From: Theobroma cacao
Taxonomy: Eukaryota > Streptophyta > Magnoliopsida > Malvales > Malvaceae
Direction: 5' to 3'
Assembly: GCF_000208745.1 (NCBI RefSeq)
Contig: NC_030855.1
Location: 12,139,088-12,203,087 of the forward strand
DNA: 64,000 nt
This document shows positions 11,286 to 24,097 of the stretch, piece by piece. Positions within the stretch are counted from its first letter, which is position 1, and every line of letters begins with the position of its first letter. The notes under the pieces are model-generated. The model saw only the letters and a list, made by a program, of their open reading frames with translations, searched no databases and had not been told where the DNA came from. Both the position numbers and the translations under genes were made by a program.

Positions 11286-14187
11286 TGTCACGACCTGGTA
11301 CTCCCCTCGAGCCCGTGACAACCACCGCAATGTCCCGATCGACACTCAATACCCGAAATGTCAACCGGAACCCCACAAGGCTTTAATATCAGTTTCTCAT
11401 TTCCCTTGTGAGTAATTGTTGCCAAATATCAAGTTCTAAAAGATTTTAAGTTATTTCCAACTTAAATCAATAAAAAAATGATTTCTATCTCATAGGGATA
11501 TTTTAATCATTTTTCCCTGAAAATTTTAAAACCAGCTAAAAATGTAGTAGACGAGTACAAAACACATAATTCATAATCAAAAATAAATTTGGATGTCTAA
11601 AACATTCATTTAAAATGAAATTATAACTATTAGAATAAAATAAAAATATATAATAAATATTCAATTTTCTCATAAAACAATATTTTTAGAACACTGCGTA
11701 AATAAATTTTTGTAGCGTAAAAGTAAAATAAATTCATATATATTGTAATACAGTAAGCCGGAGTATTTAATTTAATTTACAGTAACAAGTGGGCCCTCGA
11801 ATAACCAAAAGTAAGATAGATTGTGAACTTACAATTTGGAGGATGCAAATCCAATGATTGTCCTCGATGAAATCAGCTATCTATAGACTATCCTGAGCCT
11901 GAAATGGGTGAAAATGAGGGTGGTGAGATTATAGAATCCTAGTGAGTAAACAAATATCATCTAAAATATCTAAAGTCGAGTAATCGTCAAGGCTTATGAA
12001 TTTCTTAAAACTTTGGCTCGTGCCAAAATCATTCTCATACCCAGTTATCAGGGATGCCTTGATCAAGGGCCATCCCAACTGAGTCCGCCAAGGCTATTAA
12101 AAAGTTATGTACGCATAAATCATGTTTTTATTTTGAAAACATAGTCGTTCCTTGGCGTTGGCTGAGTTCACCCTCACATGGTGGTCTAGCGTGAAGTGAA
12201 CTCTAAAGTGTTAACCTCAGGAGTTATCCATCTGCGCCTCTCATATTGAGGTAAAATGTAACAGGGTTTACTGTGACCCTCTAATAGGCTTGTCCATAGA
12301 AACCCGCCCATTGCAATAAGCTAATTCATATCCCACCAAATCAATAAAAGTTTTGACAGCATGACATGGCAATTTATATTACTATCCAGCCTGTTAAGGC
12401 AAAACAAACAGTTCGTACATTTTCTAATTCAACCATTCATGCCAATATTATCATAAGCCAATCAATTAGAAACATAAATTCACAGTACACCAAATGGTCT
12501 CCAGTTACTCTAATTTCAAAGACATCATTCAATTTCAAGACAATTTATAAAATCATTTCTTTTAAACACATTTTGTTTATAAAACATAAAGATTTACCAT
12601 TTAAACTCATTTTCCATAAAATCACAAAATCGGATAAAAACCACTTTAGATAATTAAAACGATAGTAAGGTTACTCGTTGTATCAGGAGTTTGAAATACT
12701 CCTATTCTCAGTCCTCTGACACAATGTCTTTACCCTTGTTAGAGGGCTCACCACCTATACAGAATACACGACACATAATTCAATATACTGTGTCATACCA
12801 TTATAAATCTATTTCAAGCTCTTTGCTATTGCATGAAATGGGTGCAAATTGTTCGGATTATTGTCTAAACACGGTGTTCTACACGAATCCAATTGTGTAC
12901 CTAAATAATACGATATTGGCCTAATTCGATCTATCACTCGATTAATTGGCCAATATGTCCAATTCAACACCAATTCACTCCATTTTTCTTCCAATTCTCC
13001 AAATCCTCAAACACAAGTCAAATAGCATAAAATTTACCAAAATCATCTCCACGTTTTCTCTTGAGAATTTCGACCATGATGGGTGCATAAACACCATGAT
13101 TTTTCCTACTTGATTTTCCCACCATAATTCATCATTTCCTAACCAATTCACTTGAAATAAAATCAAATCCACCATCCACACTCTACAAGGAAAATTTGGC
13201 CAATGATGGGTAATGGGAGAAAATAAATTTTTCTTGTTGGCTTTTCATGCTACACATCACTAACTAATTAAAAACACCAAACTAGATTAAAATCTAACCA
13301 AATCATCAGCAAATTCTCTCTCCTAGGTGTTCCGCCAGCAAAGGACTTATCATGAAAACTTGATTCTCAACCATGGAAAATGCAAAAGAATGCATGGGTA
13401 AGGTAGATCACAAGTCAAAATCAAGAAATTTTACCTTTGATTGCTTGATTACTTGAAATCCACCAATTTTTCTCTTGAATTTTCACCCTAGGGTTCTTGT
13501 TCTTTCTTTTCTTCCTTTGTTCTTCCTTTGGTTTTCCTTTGGCCGGCCATATGGAGAGAAATGGGCTGATTTTGTGTTAATTTTTAAGCTAAATAATTAA
13601 TGGATGAGAATTTGACACATGTCACCATTCCATTGGTCCATGTGTCATACTTAGCCATTAAGAAATCTCTCTCCACCACTTAAATTTTCTCAATTATCCA
13701 TGATAATATTGGGTAAAATCCATGTACTGGACAAGTGTTGGGTGCTGTAAAATTACAATTTTGCCCCTGGGCGATAAAATGACTATTTTACCCTTTATGG
13801 TTGAAAAATGCCAGAATTAAAATTTTTCACTTCCCAAACTCAAATTATACTCCAAATGATCAATTTTAGTAAAAAATTTCATCCAACACTCATGTCTTAA
13901 CCTCATGTGGCAAAATGACCATTTTACCCTTGGGTAATGAAAATTCCAATTTGACTCCAAATCGGTCCTCGAATTTCGAATCACCATTTTAAGTCATTCT
14001 GAGAATTTACAATTCTCAATTTCATCTTAAAATCTCTATTTGGACTAGTTTGAGGCTTAATTCAACTTAGTTGCACCGCTAAGTACACTACCGACTTTTA
14101 ACGATTTTTTGGGGCTTTCCAAGTATGCAAGCATATTATCAATCACATGAATGACATGGCAAGTATTTTATAAAGTCGGGCTTGACA
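11286..14187 (-). repeat. 5' LTR of B2 (right copy)
   Basis: Starts TGTCACGACC and ends GGGCTTGACA on the plus strand. It matches 4470-7383 throughout with scattered substitutions and a few small indels, such as near 12405-12425 where a short segment is absent. Confidence 0.93.
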
Positions 14188-14192
14188 GTAGT

Positions 14193-16457
14193 AACTTTGA
14201 AGATGGAAGAACTTATTCGTGGTAGAAATTTCTAGTAGCGACAACACCACAACACTAAGTCTTTAGCGTTGCAACGTTGAAACTATCCTATGTCCAGTAG
14301 CCGCGACGTTGCAACAATGACTGTCCAGCACTGCTACGCTACGTATACCTTATGTCTATGATGCATGAGCAAGATGGGAGTGGCACGATAATGAGCTTAC
14401 AAGTTAAATTATGGTCATTGGTCACTGAGCTTTGTTATTTGGGGTATGGGCATATAATTAAAAGAGAAGTTGGAAGATTCTTGAGATGACTACATTGAGA
14501 TAAGATATCGTGTGAAGTATTAGGATGGATATTATGTTGACTAAAGGCAAACCTTAAGAAACAAAAGAGATGAGAGATTAAGCCTTGTTAAAGGCTAAAG
14601 AGAAAGTGAGTGAAGAGTTAGATGAATATATGAGATATGGGTAAGGGATGTCAATACCAAGTGATGAAAGTGTGAATGAAGGATTACAAGGGTTGTATAG
14701 CAAATGGGTTTATCTAGAATATCATTATGAGAATTTACAATTCTTGTTTTAACTCAGCTAAATAAAAAGGGTTAGTAACAACACAAGGCTAATTGTGTGG
14801 CACCCTAGAAACCTATGAAGATGAGTTGGGGATTGAAGGGATGAGTACGTATTTATATACCTTTAAGAATAAGTGCATGTCCATAGAACGATATGCTCAA
14901 GATGTTAAGGAGTAAATAAGAGACTAAGTGTTTCAAGAACGCACAAACATCTTTGAGAAGGAATTATAAATCATACACGGTAAGTATAAAAGGTGGGATT
15001 TTTGAAACTTGCTGAGGAGCCTAACGGCTAAGTCACAGGTTAAGTGATCACATGCAGTGAGGCATAAGTTTAAGATAGGTATCCTCAAGGAAATACTCAA
15101 GAGGAGTTTTGCTATGGATCTTGTGAAAGCAAGTATTAAGTTATGTGGTTACAAAAAGGAAGCTGTAAGTTGAAAGTGGTACTCATAGTCACTTTGAAAG
15201 GTGCTTGAGAAGAACCTTGTTTCCAGTCTTGCAATTCCAAGTACAAATTGTGAATTGACTAAGGGAGAATGATGTTATATCAGTATAAGAGAATAGTATA
15301 AAGAAGGGTTGAAGGTAATCTCGATAGTGAAGCTGGATAATGAAAACCTCCTAATGTATTATGGGAATTGGAATTCGAAAACTCATAAGCTATGCATGAT
15401 TGAATAAGTCTAAGTCTTAAAGTAACTGATTAGTCACGAATTGCAAAAAGGATATAATATACATGTTAAAGCCATGAAAGATAATTGAGAAACAAGGATG
15501 ACTTAGAGGGATTGTGGTATTGCATAAGATGCAATGATCAAGTAAAAATGAAGCATTGTCTTTAGAGATTTGAGATTTGAACTTGATATATTTGATGAGT
15601 TGTAAGGATAATAGAATGATAAGAAATCCTATCAAAAGTAAAACTATATTGATATAAGAAATTTTGGAGAAATATCCAAGGAAATGTAATCTATGGCGTG
15701 ATTAAGCCATGCAAGATGGACTAATATGATTATGAAGATTTAACTTGCATAAATATGGAAAAAAAAAGGGACATGAAGTATAAGGGAACAATTGAAAGAT
15801 TCAACTCCATAAAATGTGGGAAATATGTATAGGAATAAATAGGGCATTTTATGATGCCATAAGTCCTATGATGGTGTATGAGGATAAGATGAATGAATGT
15901 TGAGAAGTTTGACAAGGAATGAAGTAATAAGATGGTGATTGGTATACATAGTAAGTATAAAATGTGATTGAAATCTGTATGATCAAGATGGAGTTATGGT
16001 TCAAATTTAATGATGGGGATAATGGCATACTCAACATCTTAAAATAAGAGATAATGATCGTGAAGGGTAACATCGATTTGATTCTAAAGGATTATAACAG
16101 ACATAAGTGAAGCATTCTAGTCGAGCTGGAGGTAAACGAAGTGAATGAATGACTGGAGGTTTGACAAGAATCGAAATAAAGATATGTTTGAGGTTAGTGA
16201 CGAAATTAAAGGCATACTTGGGATCTTAGTGATAAGAAAGAATAATTGAGAAGGGTATCGTGGTTTTGACTTAAAGATGATAATAGATATAAAATACGTA
16301 CCTTAATCTTGTAAAGTGTTCTAGTGAAATTGAAGGTACTGAAGTTCATAAATCAAAATTCCTTATGAAGAAGGAAAAGGAATAAGATCATAGAGAGAGA
16401 TTGATAACTGAACACCGACGTGAATTCGAGGATGAATTCTATTTAAGTGGGGGAGAC
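14193..16457 (+). other. 3' part of the A1 internal domain, with polypurine tract at its end
   Basis: Resumes at AACTTTGAAGATGG after the B2 insertion, exactly as in A3 (57743 on). It is homologous to the B2 internal domain in the opposite orientation. No long open frame or known retroelement domain is visible; coding sequence, if it ever existed, is beyond recognition. AAGTGGGGGAGA (16445-16456) is the polypurine tract. Confidence 0.7.
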
Positions 16458-17078
16458 TACATTACTCCGTACTTTGATATGGTGGTTAATAAAGCTTATT
16501 GGATGCCAATTGAGGCTAATTATAATGTTTAGAAATGATGAAAGATGTAAGGATTAATTTGGGATAAAATATTCCGCACATGAGAAAATAATAATAAAAT
16601 AATAAATTTTTTTGAAGAAGAATTTGCGAGATAAAGAGTGATTCGAAAGTCAATTGAGGCATAATAAGGTATTTTGGGTACCAAGGGGACAAGAGGAGAC
16701 AAGAGAAAATTTTTAGAATAAAATAATATTTTATTAATAAAATAATATTAAAATATTAATATTTTATTCAGTGTCAAAATTTTTCATGAAGAAGAAGTAT
16801 ATGGGCAACCTAAGTGGGGGAGAAGAAGAATGAGAAAAAAAATTTGGAGAAAAATGATGTTAATGGGGCCCCGTGTCTTTATTAAGTAAAAATAGCGCAG
16901 GTAAATAAATATTTTAAATATTATGGGGACACTGCGTTGGAGTACAAACTTCATACTTTGTTTGTACATATGTAGAAGAAGATAATAGAAGGAAATTGGA
17001 GTTAAATGAGCGTTGAGAGGACTAAATTAAAATGGAAAGAAACTTAAAGGGTAAAACGGTAATTTTGCATAAAATTTG

Positions 17079-17105
17079 GTCAAAGCTTCCGAAGGAAGCT
17101 TTGAC
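17079..17105. repeat. Conserved 12-bp-stem hairpin in family A LTR
   Basis: GTCAAAGCTTCC, three bases (GAA), then its exact reverse complement. Kept at the same LTR position at 34706, 53383 and 61022. Confidence 0.88.
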
Positions 17106-18403
17106 TCACATCCTTATCAGCCCAAAACAGTCCTTTTCTTCCTAGCAAGATATTTTCTTCTTCATTCTTGAAGCTTCCAATGCCATTCTCTCATTCTCCC
17201 ATGGAAAGCTAATTTTCTTTCATTTTTTTTCCTTATTTTCTTTTCATTTCTTTTTTGTTCTTGCTTCATTCTTCTCCCAACTTCTTGTGCACCAAAGTTA
17301 CAACTTCTAAACCCAATTTCTAGAACATATAAACTCTAGGAGAAGAAGAAAGAAAAAGAGAGAAAGGAAGAAAAAGCTTGGTTTTGGTGATTCAAGCAAA
17401 GAACGGTAAGAATTCTTGTTTTTGGTTTGAGTAGTCTTTGAAAACGAGTTTGTGACTTAGAGAAATCTCTTGTCGCGGTAAAGATTGGCTTGATTGGATA
17501 AAAATTGATAACATGTAAGCCAATAAACCCATGGGTACATGAAGGACTCAAAGTGGAAAAGAAAAACGGTAAGCTTAACACTATGTTTTAAAGCCTACGG
17601 TTAGTTGAATATTGTGGGGAATTATGGTTGTTGAAAGGACCTATTTGCATAAGCTAGTTGAAAATTGTTAAGATAGTATGGCATGTCGTTTGAAAGAATG
17701 AAAAAGGAATATTGTGGATAGAGGATTGAGAAACAAAGTATTGAAAGTTAGATAGATAACGATGCGTGTAAACTAGGAAATAATCAAAGTGAATGTGAGA
17801 ATGATTGTTGCTACCATATATGTGGATTATGTGTGGAAATATAAGATGGATTTGGGCTGAAATTATTTAGAAAGGTTGAAGTAGGCACGTGGCATCATAA
17901 ATAAGTTACCGGTGATATAATCTAAGGAATTACATACGCAGTGGATATAAGTAATTTTAGTAAAAATGTATTAAGATGTGAGTTAATTGAAGATGGTTTC
18001 ATGATAGGATGAAAAATATAAATTTGAGTAAGGATTAATTGATTGAGGTGCTACCTGTATATGTATGTAATTAAACATATTGAGTTCGTATTATTGTTAG
18101 GAAGTGCAAAGATAAGGTTAGAGTACTGTAGTGGCATGCTAGAGTAAACAATGAGCGATCGATCGATAAAATAATCAGAGACACCTCCGATCAAATAGCG
18201 ATGTAAAATCTCGCTATCATAAGATGAGTGAACTTGCATTTTAAAATGTTTTGGGGAAATGTTTAAGTGTTTCAATGAATCATTTGGAAATTTTATCGGT
18301 TTTTGCTTTAAAATTGCCTGGGAACAAGCCCTTGATAAAATGTTTGATGTTGTGAAATGTGAAATGTGTAAAAGGATGAATCTATATGTTTTTGTATAAT
18401 GTT

Positions 18404-18560
18404 GATATATATATATATATATATACTATGCTGTAAATGGTACCATTGCGTGATAATTGTAACCGTGCATGTGCGGAGTGGGCAGTGCCCATGCCAGTTG
18501 AATGACAATGTTGTGATAATTACAACTGTGCATGTGCGGAGTGGGCAGTGCACATGCCGG
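18404..18560. repeat. TA microsatellite plus GTGCATGTGCGGAGTGGGCA minisatellite
   Basis: A TA run (about 18404-18425) is followed by two units of about 62 bases, each with CCGTGCATGTGCGGAGTGGG-like cores and CAGTGCACATGCC or similar. A3 has three units per LTR. Confidence 0.8.
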
Positions 18561-19512
18561 TAATGATGCACATGAGTTAGGTGAGATGAGGTGTCCGGCT
18601 ATGTGCACGATGTAGGGGATGAACATGAGCCGGGTGAGGTAATGGTGGTGTATGTGCTTATATATATATTTACTATATAGAGATGTTTAGATTTAATATG
18701 TGATTGCATTGACTGTTGAAAAGTTGAGTATTGTCAATGTGTTCAATTTAATGTGCAATGTGGCATGAGTGGAATTTTCCCGATGGCAGTGAAAGCCCTT
18801 GGATTTTATCTGTCCAAAATTTCGTTGTAGCAAGAATGCCTTTCGCTGCGATGAGAGTCAATCTATTATGCTTGACTTGCTTGAATTCTACTAAAGTTTT
18901 CACTTCTCAACTTTTTTGTTGTTCATGAGTCTTTCGTCATCAAGTGGCTAAACGACTAAGGGTTTGAATGAGGGCTTTTTAAATAGAAATAAACTAAATT
19001 GCATTGTTTTGAACTTAAGTGCATCATGATTTCTAAACCTTCCTTAACGTTGCTTGTTCTCTTCCCATGTTCACTCACTGAGTTTGTACTCACATTTTTA
19101 AAATTCGTGCTTTAGGTTTTTTGAGTCAAAGGTGATTGGATCCTAGGATGAGGTGCTTCTCCCTATACATTGCTCGGTAGGTTTAACGTAACACTAAGTG
19201 TTATCAATCCTACCCAAAGTCACTCCACTGACGGTTAAGGTTTAATTATGTGTATATGCATATTTGATGTGAAATATTAAGATTCATTTGTTAATCTATT
19301 TATGTATATAATGGTCGATGATGCCATTATGAATGCAATGCTTGGGTTTTATAAACTGTTGTCAAATGAACTATGATTGCGCATTACAAATTGTGGATTC
19401 TAAAGGAATAGGGATTAATGTATAAGATCAATTAAGTAGGCTTGCTTGGGCTTAGTGGGATAAGCCCATTGGGCCTTTGCATCGGTCATGGCCTGGAAAT
19501 TGGGCTGTGACA

Positions 19513-20030
19513 CCTTCATCTTTGTTATACCCTTGAGCCACTAACCTAGCTTTATCCCTAATGACATTTCCTTGCTCATCTACCTTATTTCTAAAGACCC
19601 ATTTTATGCCAACAATGGGATGATTTAATGGCCTAGAAACTAGTGTCCATACTCGGTTTCTCTCAAATTGATCAAGCTCTTCTTGCGTGGCCAAAATCCA
19701 GCTTTCTTCTTTTTCTTCCTCCTCAAAGCTTTTAGGCTCAATTTGTAAAATGAAAAGTTGTGAATTTACAAGTTTCTCTAGTTCCTCTCCTAGTCTTGAC
19801 TCCTTGAGAAATATCACCTATGATTTGCTCTTATGGATGATCCTTGATATACCTCAAACTCTTTGGAAGATCAATATGCTAATTTTCAGTCCTTTGCATG
19901 GTTTCTAAGGGTGAAGGTTCTGTTTCTCTTCTTAGGGAATTTTTTTCACTGTTTTTCTTATCATCAAGTTCATTTCTTCAATTTGTCTTTCAAGTTCATC
20001 CGTATCATCTTCATTAACAGGAATTTCCTT
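19513..20030 (-). pseudogene. Copia reverse transcriptase, N-terminal part
   Basis: The minus strand from about 19817 down encodes the start of the copia-type reverse transcriptase domain: a WILATQEELDQFERNRVW-like segment, then IVGIKWVFRNKVDEQG and DKARLVAQGYNKDEG. These are hallmark motifs of the N-terminal region in plant copia polyproteins. Sequence stops abruptly at 19513, where A1 is inserted, so the catalytic YVDD region and RNase H are not in the window. Bases 19818-20030 would be the spacer between integrase and reverse transcriptase and hold broken frames. No function remains. Confidence 0.85.
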
Positions 20031-20358
20031 TTACAAGGCATTGGATTCATCAAAAACTACATGGATAGACTCCTCAACGGTTAAAGATCTTTTGTTGAAA
20101 ACTCTATAGGCTTTTGAGTTCAATGTATATCCTAGAAATACAGCCTCATTACTTTTAGCATCAAACTTTCCTAAAGGATGTTTGCCATTGTTCAACACAA
20201 AACATTTACAACCAAAGCTTCTAAGGTGAGAGATATTTAGTTTTCTACCTTTGTATAGTTCATAAGGGGTCTTTGATATCATGGCTCTTATTGAAACTCT
20301 ATTAAGGATGTATGTTGCTGTGTTTACAGCTTCTGCCCAAAAGTACCTTGGAAGATTA
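20031..20358 (-). pseudogene. Copia integrase, C-terminal part
   Basis: The minus strand carries LPRYFWAEAVNTATYI, then KTPYELYKGRKLNISHLRSF, GCKCFVLN and a GKFDAKSNEAVFLGYT segment. These motifs sit at the end of the integrase core and after it in plant copia polyproteins. The reading continues from 23320 across the inserted solo LTR at the duplicated GATTA. The frame is open for about 83 codons. Confidence 0.88.
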
Positions 20359-23314
20359 TGTCAAGCCTAACTCTATAAAATATTTGCCATGTCATTCATG
20401 TGCTTGATAATATGTTTGCATACTTGGAAAGCCCCGAAAAATCGTTAAAAGTCGATAGTGAACCTAGTGATACAATTAAGCTGAATTAAGCCTTGAACTA
20501 GTCCAAATAGAGATTTTAAGATGAAATTGAGAATTTTAAAAACCCAGAATGACTTAATATGGTGATTCGGAGTTCGAGGATTGATTTGGAGTCAAATTGG
20601 AATTTTCATGATGTAGCGGTAAAATGGTCATTTTGTCACTCAAGGGTAAAATTGGAATTTTACACCACCCAACACTTGTCATGCCTAAGGATTTCATCCA
20701 TTAACATTTTATATTATGTATAATTGAGATATTTTATGTGGTGGTGAAAGAAAGCTTAGTTGTTAAGTGTTAAACATGGACTAATGGAATGGTGACAAGT
20801 GGCAAGCTTTCATTTCTTTATAATTTACATTAAAAATCAGCACATGACTCATGCATTTCACTCGCATATGTTCGGCCACACCAAGGAGAAGAGGAAAGAA
20901 AGAAAGAACAAAACCTAGTTAGAAAATGCAAGGGAAAATCTTGGAATTTCAAGGAATCAAGTGACAAAAGGTAAGATTTTTCAATTTTAACTTGAGATCT
21001 ATCTTTCCTATGCATTCTTTTTCATTTTCCATGGTTGAGAATCAAGTTCGCATAAAGATACCTTTGCAGGCAGGACATGGGGGGAGGGATTTTGATCTTG
21101 GATTTAGCTAGAAAATATGTTATTCTAGTGTTTTTAATTGGTTGGTGATGTGTAGCATGAAAAGCAAACAAGAAAAATTATTTTTCTTCCATTACCCTCA
21201 TTGGCCGAATCTTCCTTATGGTTTGTTGATGGTGGATTTGATTTTATTTCAAGTGATTTGGTTAGGAACTAATGATTTATGGTGTAAAAAAAAAATCAAG
21301 TTTGAAAAACCATAGTGTTTATGCACCCACCATGGCCGAATTTCATAAAGAACCTAGTGATGATGATTTTTATGATATCTTGTGTTATTTAGTTAGAAGT
21401 TAATGAATGGTGGTGATGGAAATCGAAAATGGTAATTTTAAAGTATAGTTCTTTTAGTAAATAAGTTGAATAACAATGAGAAAGTCAAGCTCATTGAGGC
21501 GCTTTGGTGTATTTTGGGACATTGGAAGTGTGATGAATTTAATTGGAGTCAATTTGGATGTTTTGGTTAAATCAAAGGTGGAGAGTTTGAATTAGGTCGA
21601 AAATCGATTCATTCCGATCACAATTGAACCAACGTGTAACACCATCTTTAAGTGACTATCCATACAACCTCATGCATTCATATAGAGTCTGAAATAGATT
21701 TATAATGACATGATACAATATATTGAATTATTTGTCGTGTATTGTGTATAGGTGGTGAAACTTTCGATAAGGGTAAGGAGATTGTACCCGAAGATCAGGA
21801 CTAGGAGTACTTCGACTCCCGATATTGTGAGTAACCTTATTATCGTCTTAATTATCTAAAGTAGTTTTTATTCGTTTTTGTGATTTTATAGAAAAATGAG
21901 TTTAAATGGTAAATCCTTATGTTTTATAAGTAAAATGTGATTAAATGAAATGAGTTTTATAAATCATTTTGAAATTGAATGATGATTTTAGAAATTGAGT
22001 AATTGGAGACTATTTGATTGTGTTGTAAATTTATGGTTTGAATTGAATGGCTTATGGTGATATTGGCTTGAATGGCTGAATTGGAAATTATGTTGAAATT
22101 GTATGAACGGTTTGTTTCGCCTTAACATGCTGGGTAGTGATATAATTGCCATGTCATGCTGTCAAAACTTTTATTGATTTGGTGGGATATCGATTAGCTT
22201 ACTACAGTAGGCAGATTTTTGTGGACCAGCCTATTAGAGGGGCACGATAAACCCCGTTATATTTTACCTTGGTACGAGAGGCACGGAGGGTATCTTCTGA
22301 GGTAAAGCTTTAGAGTTCACTACACGCTAAACCACCATGTGAGGGTGAACTCAGCCAACACTAAGGAACGACTATGCTTTTAAACGTAAAAATGTGTTTT
22401 ATGCATATATGAACTTTTCTTTAACAGCCTTGGCTGACTCGGTTAGATGCCTCAGCCAAGGTATCCTCGAGAATAAGTTTTGGCATGAGCCAAAGTTTTA
22501 AGAAATTCATAAGCCATGTTGATTATTTGAGTGAAATGAATTTATTTTGTTTAGTTGAAATGAGTTTGAAACGTTATGAATCATAATACAATGAACTATT
22601 TTAAGTTGTCTCCATTTACTTGGCTTTAGATATTTTAGATGATGTTTGTTTACTCACTACGTTTATATAAACTCACCACCTTCCTTTCCACCCATTTTAG
22701 GCTCAAGATAGTCTGTAGATAGCTGATTTTGTCGAGGGCTACAGTTGGATTTGCATCCTTAAAAATTGTAGGTCCACAGTCTTTGCTACCTTTGGTCATT
22801 TGGGGGCCCACATGTCATTGCAAATTAAATTACATACTTTGGTTATCTGTGTTACTATATGTATGAATTTATTTTACTTTTATGCTACAAAAATTATTTA
22901 CGTAGAATTCTACAAAAATTGTTTTACGAGAAAATGGAATATTTCATTTTATATTTTTATTTTATCCTATTAGCTAGAATTTCACCTTAAATGAATGTTT
23001 TAGATATCTAAACTTATTTTTGGTTATGAAATATGTATCTTTCACTCATATACTACATTTTTAGATGGTTTCAAAATTTTTGGAAAAAAATGACCAAAAT
23101 ACCCCTGTGAGACAAAAATTATTTTTTTATTGTTTTGATTTGGAAATACCTTATAATCTTTTAAAATATGATATTAGCAACTATTGCCCGCAAGGGAGGT
23201 GAGAAAACTGATATTAAAGCCTTGCAGGGTTTCGATTGGCATTCTAAGTAATGAATGTCTATCGGGACATCGGGGCGGTTGTCACGAGCTCGAGGAGAGT
23301 ACCGGGTCGTGACA
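20359..23314 (+). mobile_element. Solo LTR, family B, plus orientation
   Basis: A 2.96-kb LTR starting TGTCAAGCC and ending GGTCGTGACA, the reverse complement of the B2 LTRs in overall order. A perfect duplication GATTA flanks it (20354-20358, 23315-23319). It splits the copia integrase; joining the flanks gives a continuous protein motif. It is clearly diverged from the B2 LTRs, so it is older or from another subfamily. Confidence 0.93.
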
Positions 23315-23319
23315 GATTA

Positions 23320-24097
23320 TTTTCACACAGCATGGTTCGAGCCATTTCCTTCAAGGTTCGATTTTTCCTTTCTACAACTCCATTTTGCTGTGGTGTTCTA
23401 GGTGTAGAAAAATTATGATCCAACCCCTTTTCATTATAAAAGATTTCAAGCTCATCTCCCTCAAACTCACCTCCATGATCACTCCTAATGTTAACTATGA
23501 CCAGTCCTTTTTCATTTTCAACCTTCCTACAATGATTTATAAATGCTGGTAGTGCATCATTCTTATGAGCAATGAAGTAGACCTAAGTATACCTAGAGTA
23601 GTCATCAACTATCACAAAGCCATATGATTTTCCTCCTAGACTAGTTGTGCTAATTGGCCCAAATAGATCAATGTGCAGCAATTCTAGTGGCCTAGAGGTT
23701 GCCACATTCTTCTTACTTTTGAAAGATGTTCTAACTTGTTTTCTTAGTTGGCATGCATCACATATTTTATCATATTCAAATTTAAGCTCAAGCAATCCTA
23801 TAACCAGATTTTTCATATCAATTTGGAAATGGTATGCATGCTTACATGTCCAAGTCTCCTATGCCATAATCGGCCATCATTTTCAACATTTGCTATAAGT
23901 CATGTTTCATAATTTACCTTAAGATCTTCAAGAAATATGACACACGTATTCTTAATTCTTTTTCCTATAAATGAAACTTTGTTAGTACTTATATCTATCA
24001 CTTCACATTTATTTGAGTCAAAGCATACCTTAAAACCTTTGTCACATAATTGGCTGATACTCAATAAATTGTGTTTCAAACCTTTAACCAGCAACAC
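23320..24097 (-). pseudogene. Copia GAG-pre-integrase and integrase core
   Basis: The minus strand encodes [20 protein letters not shown] (pre-integrase region), then a zinc-binding-like CDACQLRKQVRTSFKSK, then LELLHIDLFGPISTTSLGGK and YGFVIVDDYSRYT. The first catalytic Asp (HIDLFGP) and the second (VDDYSRY) are present. Further down, around 23340-23580, the frame is broken but keeps recognisable blocks such as NGVVERKN-like and LRNTAF-like codons with stops. The usual HHCC finger is partly lost. Confidence 0.85.

Larger units (their letters stand above)
4470..14187 (-). mobile_element. Complete family B LTR retrotransposon B2, non-autonomous
   Basis: Two LTRs of about 2.9 kb (4470-7383 and 11286-14187) bound a 3.9-kb internal domain. 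The element reads on the minus strand: the primer site (11267-11278) follows the right LTR and a G-rich purine tract (7390-7397) precedes the left LTR. A perfect 5-bp duplication GTAGT flanks it (4465-4469, 14188-14192), and element A3 keeps the empty site near 57738-57742. No gag, protease, integrase or reverse transcriptase is recognisable inside, so it must have moved with borrowed proteins. The LTRs are almost identical over long stretches, for example more than 200 bases around 5821-6030 and 12609-12820, so this is one of the younger insertions. Confidence 0.93.
1..19512 (+). mobile_element. Family A LTR retrotransposon A1, left end outside window, no pol seen
   Basis: The window opens in the last 105 bases of the 5' LTR. 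A tRNA-Met-type primer site, an internal domain without recognisable pol, a purine tract and a 3' LTR (16458-19512) follow. Two later insertions split the internal domain: a solo LTR (1206-3907) and a complete element (4470-14187). Element A3 at 52791-63727 gives the empty-site sequence for both, so the boundaries are secure. The element lies inside the reverse transcriptase of a minus-strand copia element, whose coding sequence resumes at 19513. Its 5' target duplication is outside the window. It looks like a large non-autonomous derivative that would need proteins supplied by a relative. Confidence 0.85.
16458..19512 (+). repeat. 3' LTR of A1 (family A)
   Basis: Aligned with A3, this LTR should begin TGTAATA but reads TACATTACTCC, so the terminal bases are mutated. 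It ends GGGCTGTGACA. It is about 3.06 kb, shorter than the A3 LTRs, which have an extra segment of about 300 bases near the 3' end. It contains the conserved hairpin (17079-17105), a purine-rich leader (about 17336-17380), a TA run, a minisatellite and one decayed pair of the palindrome motif (about 18830-18868). Confidence 0.88.
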
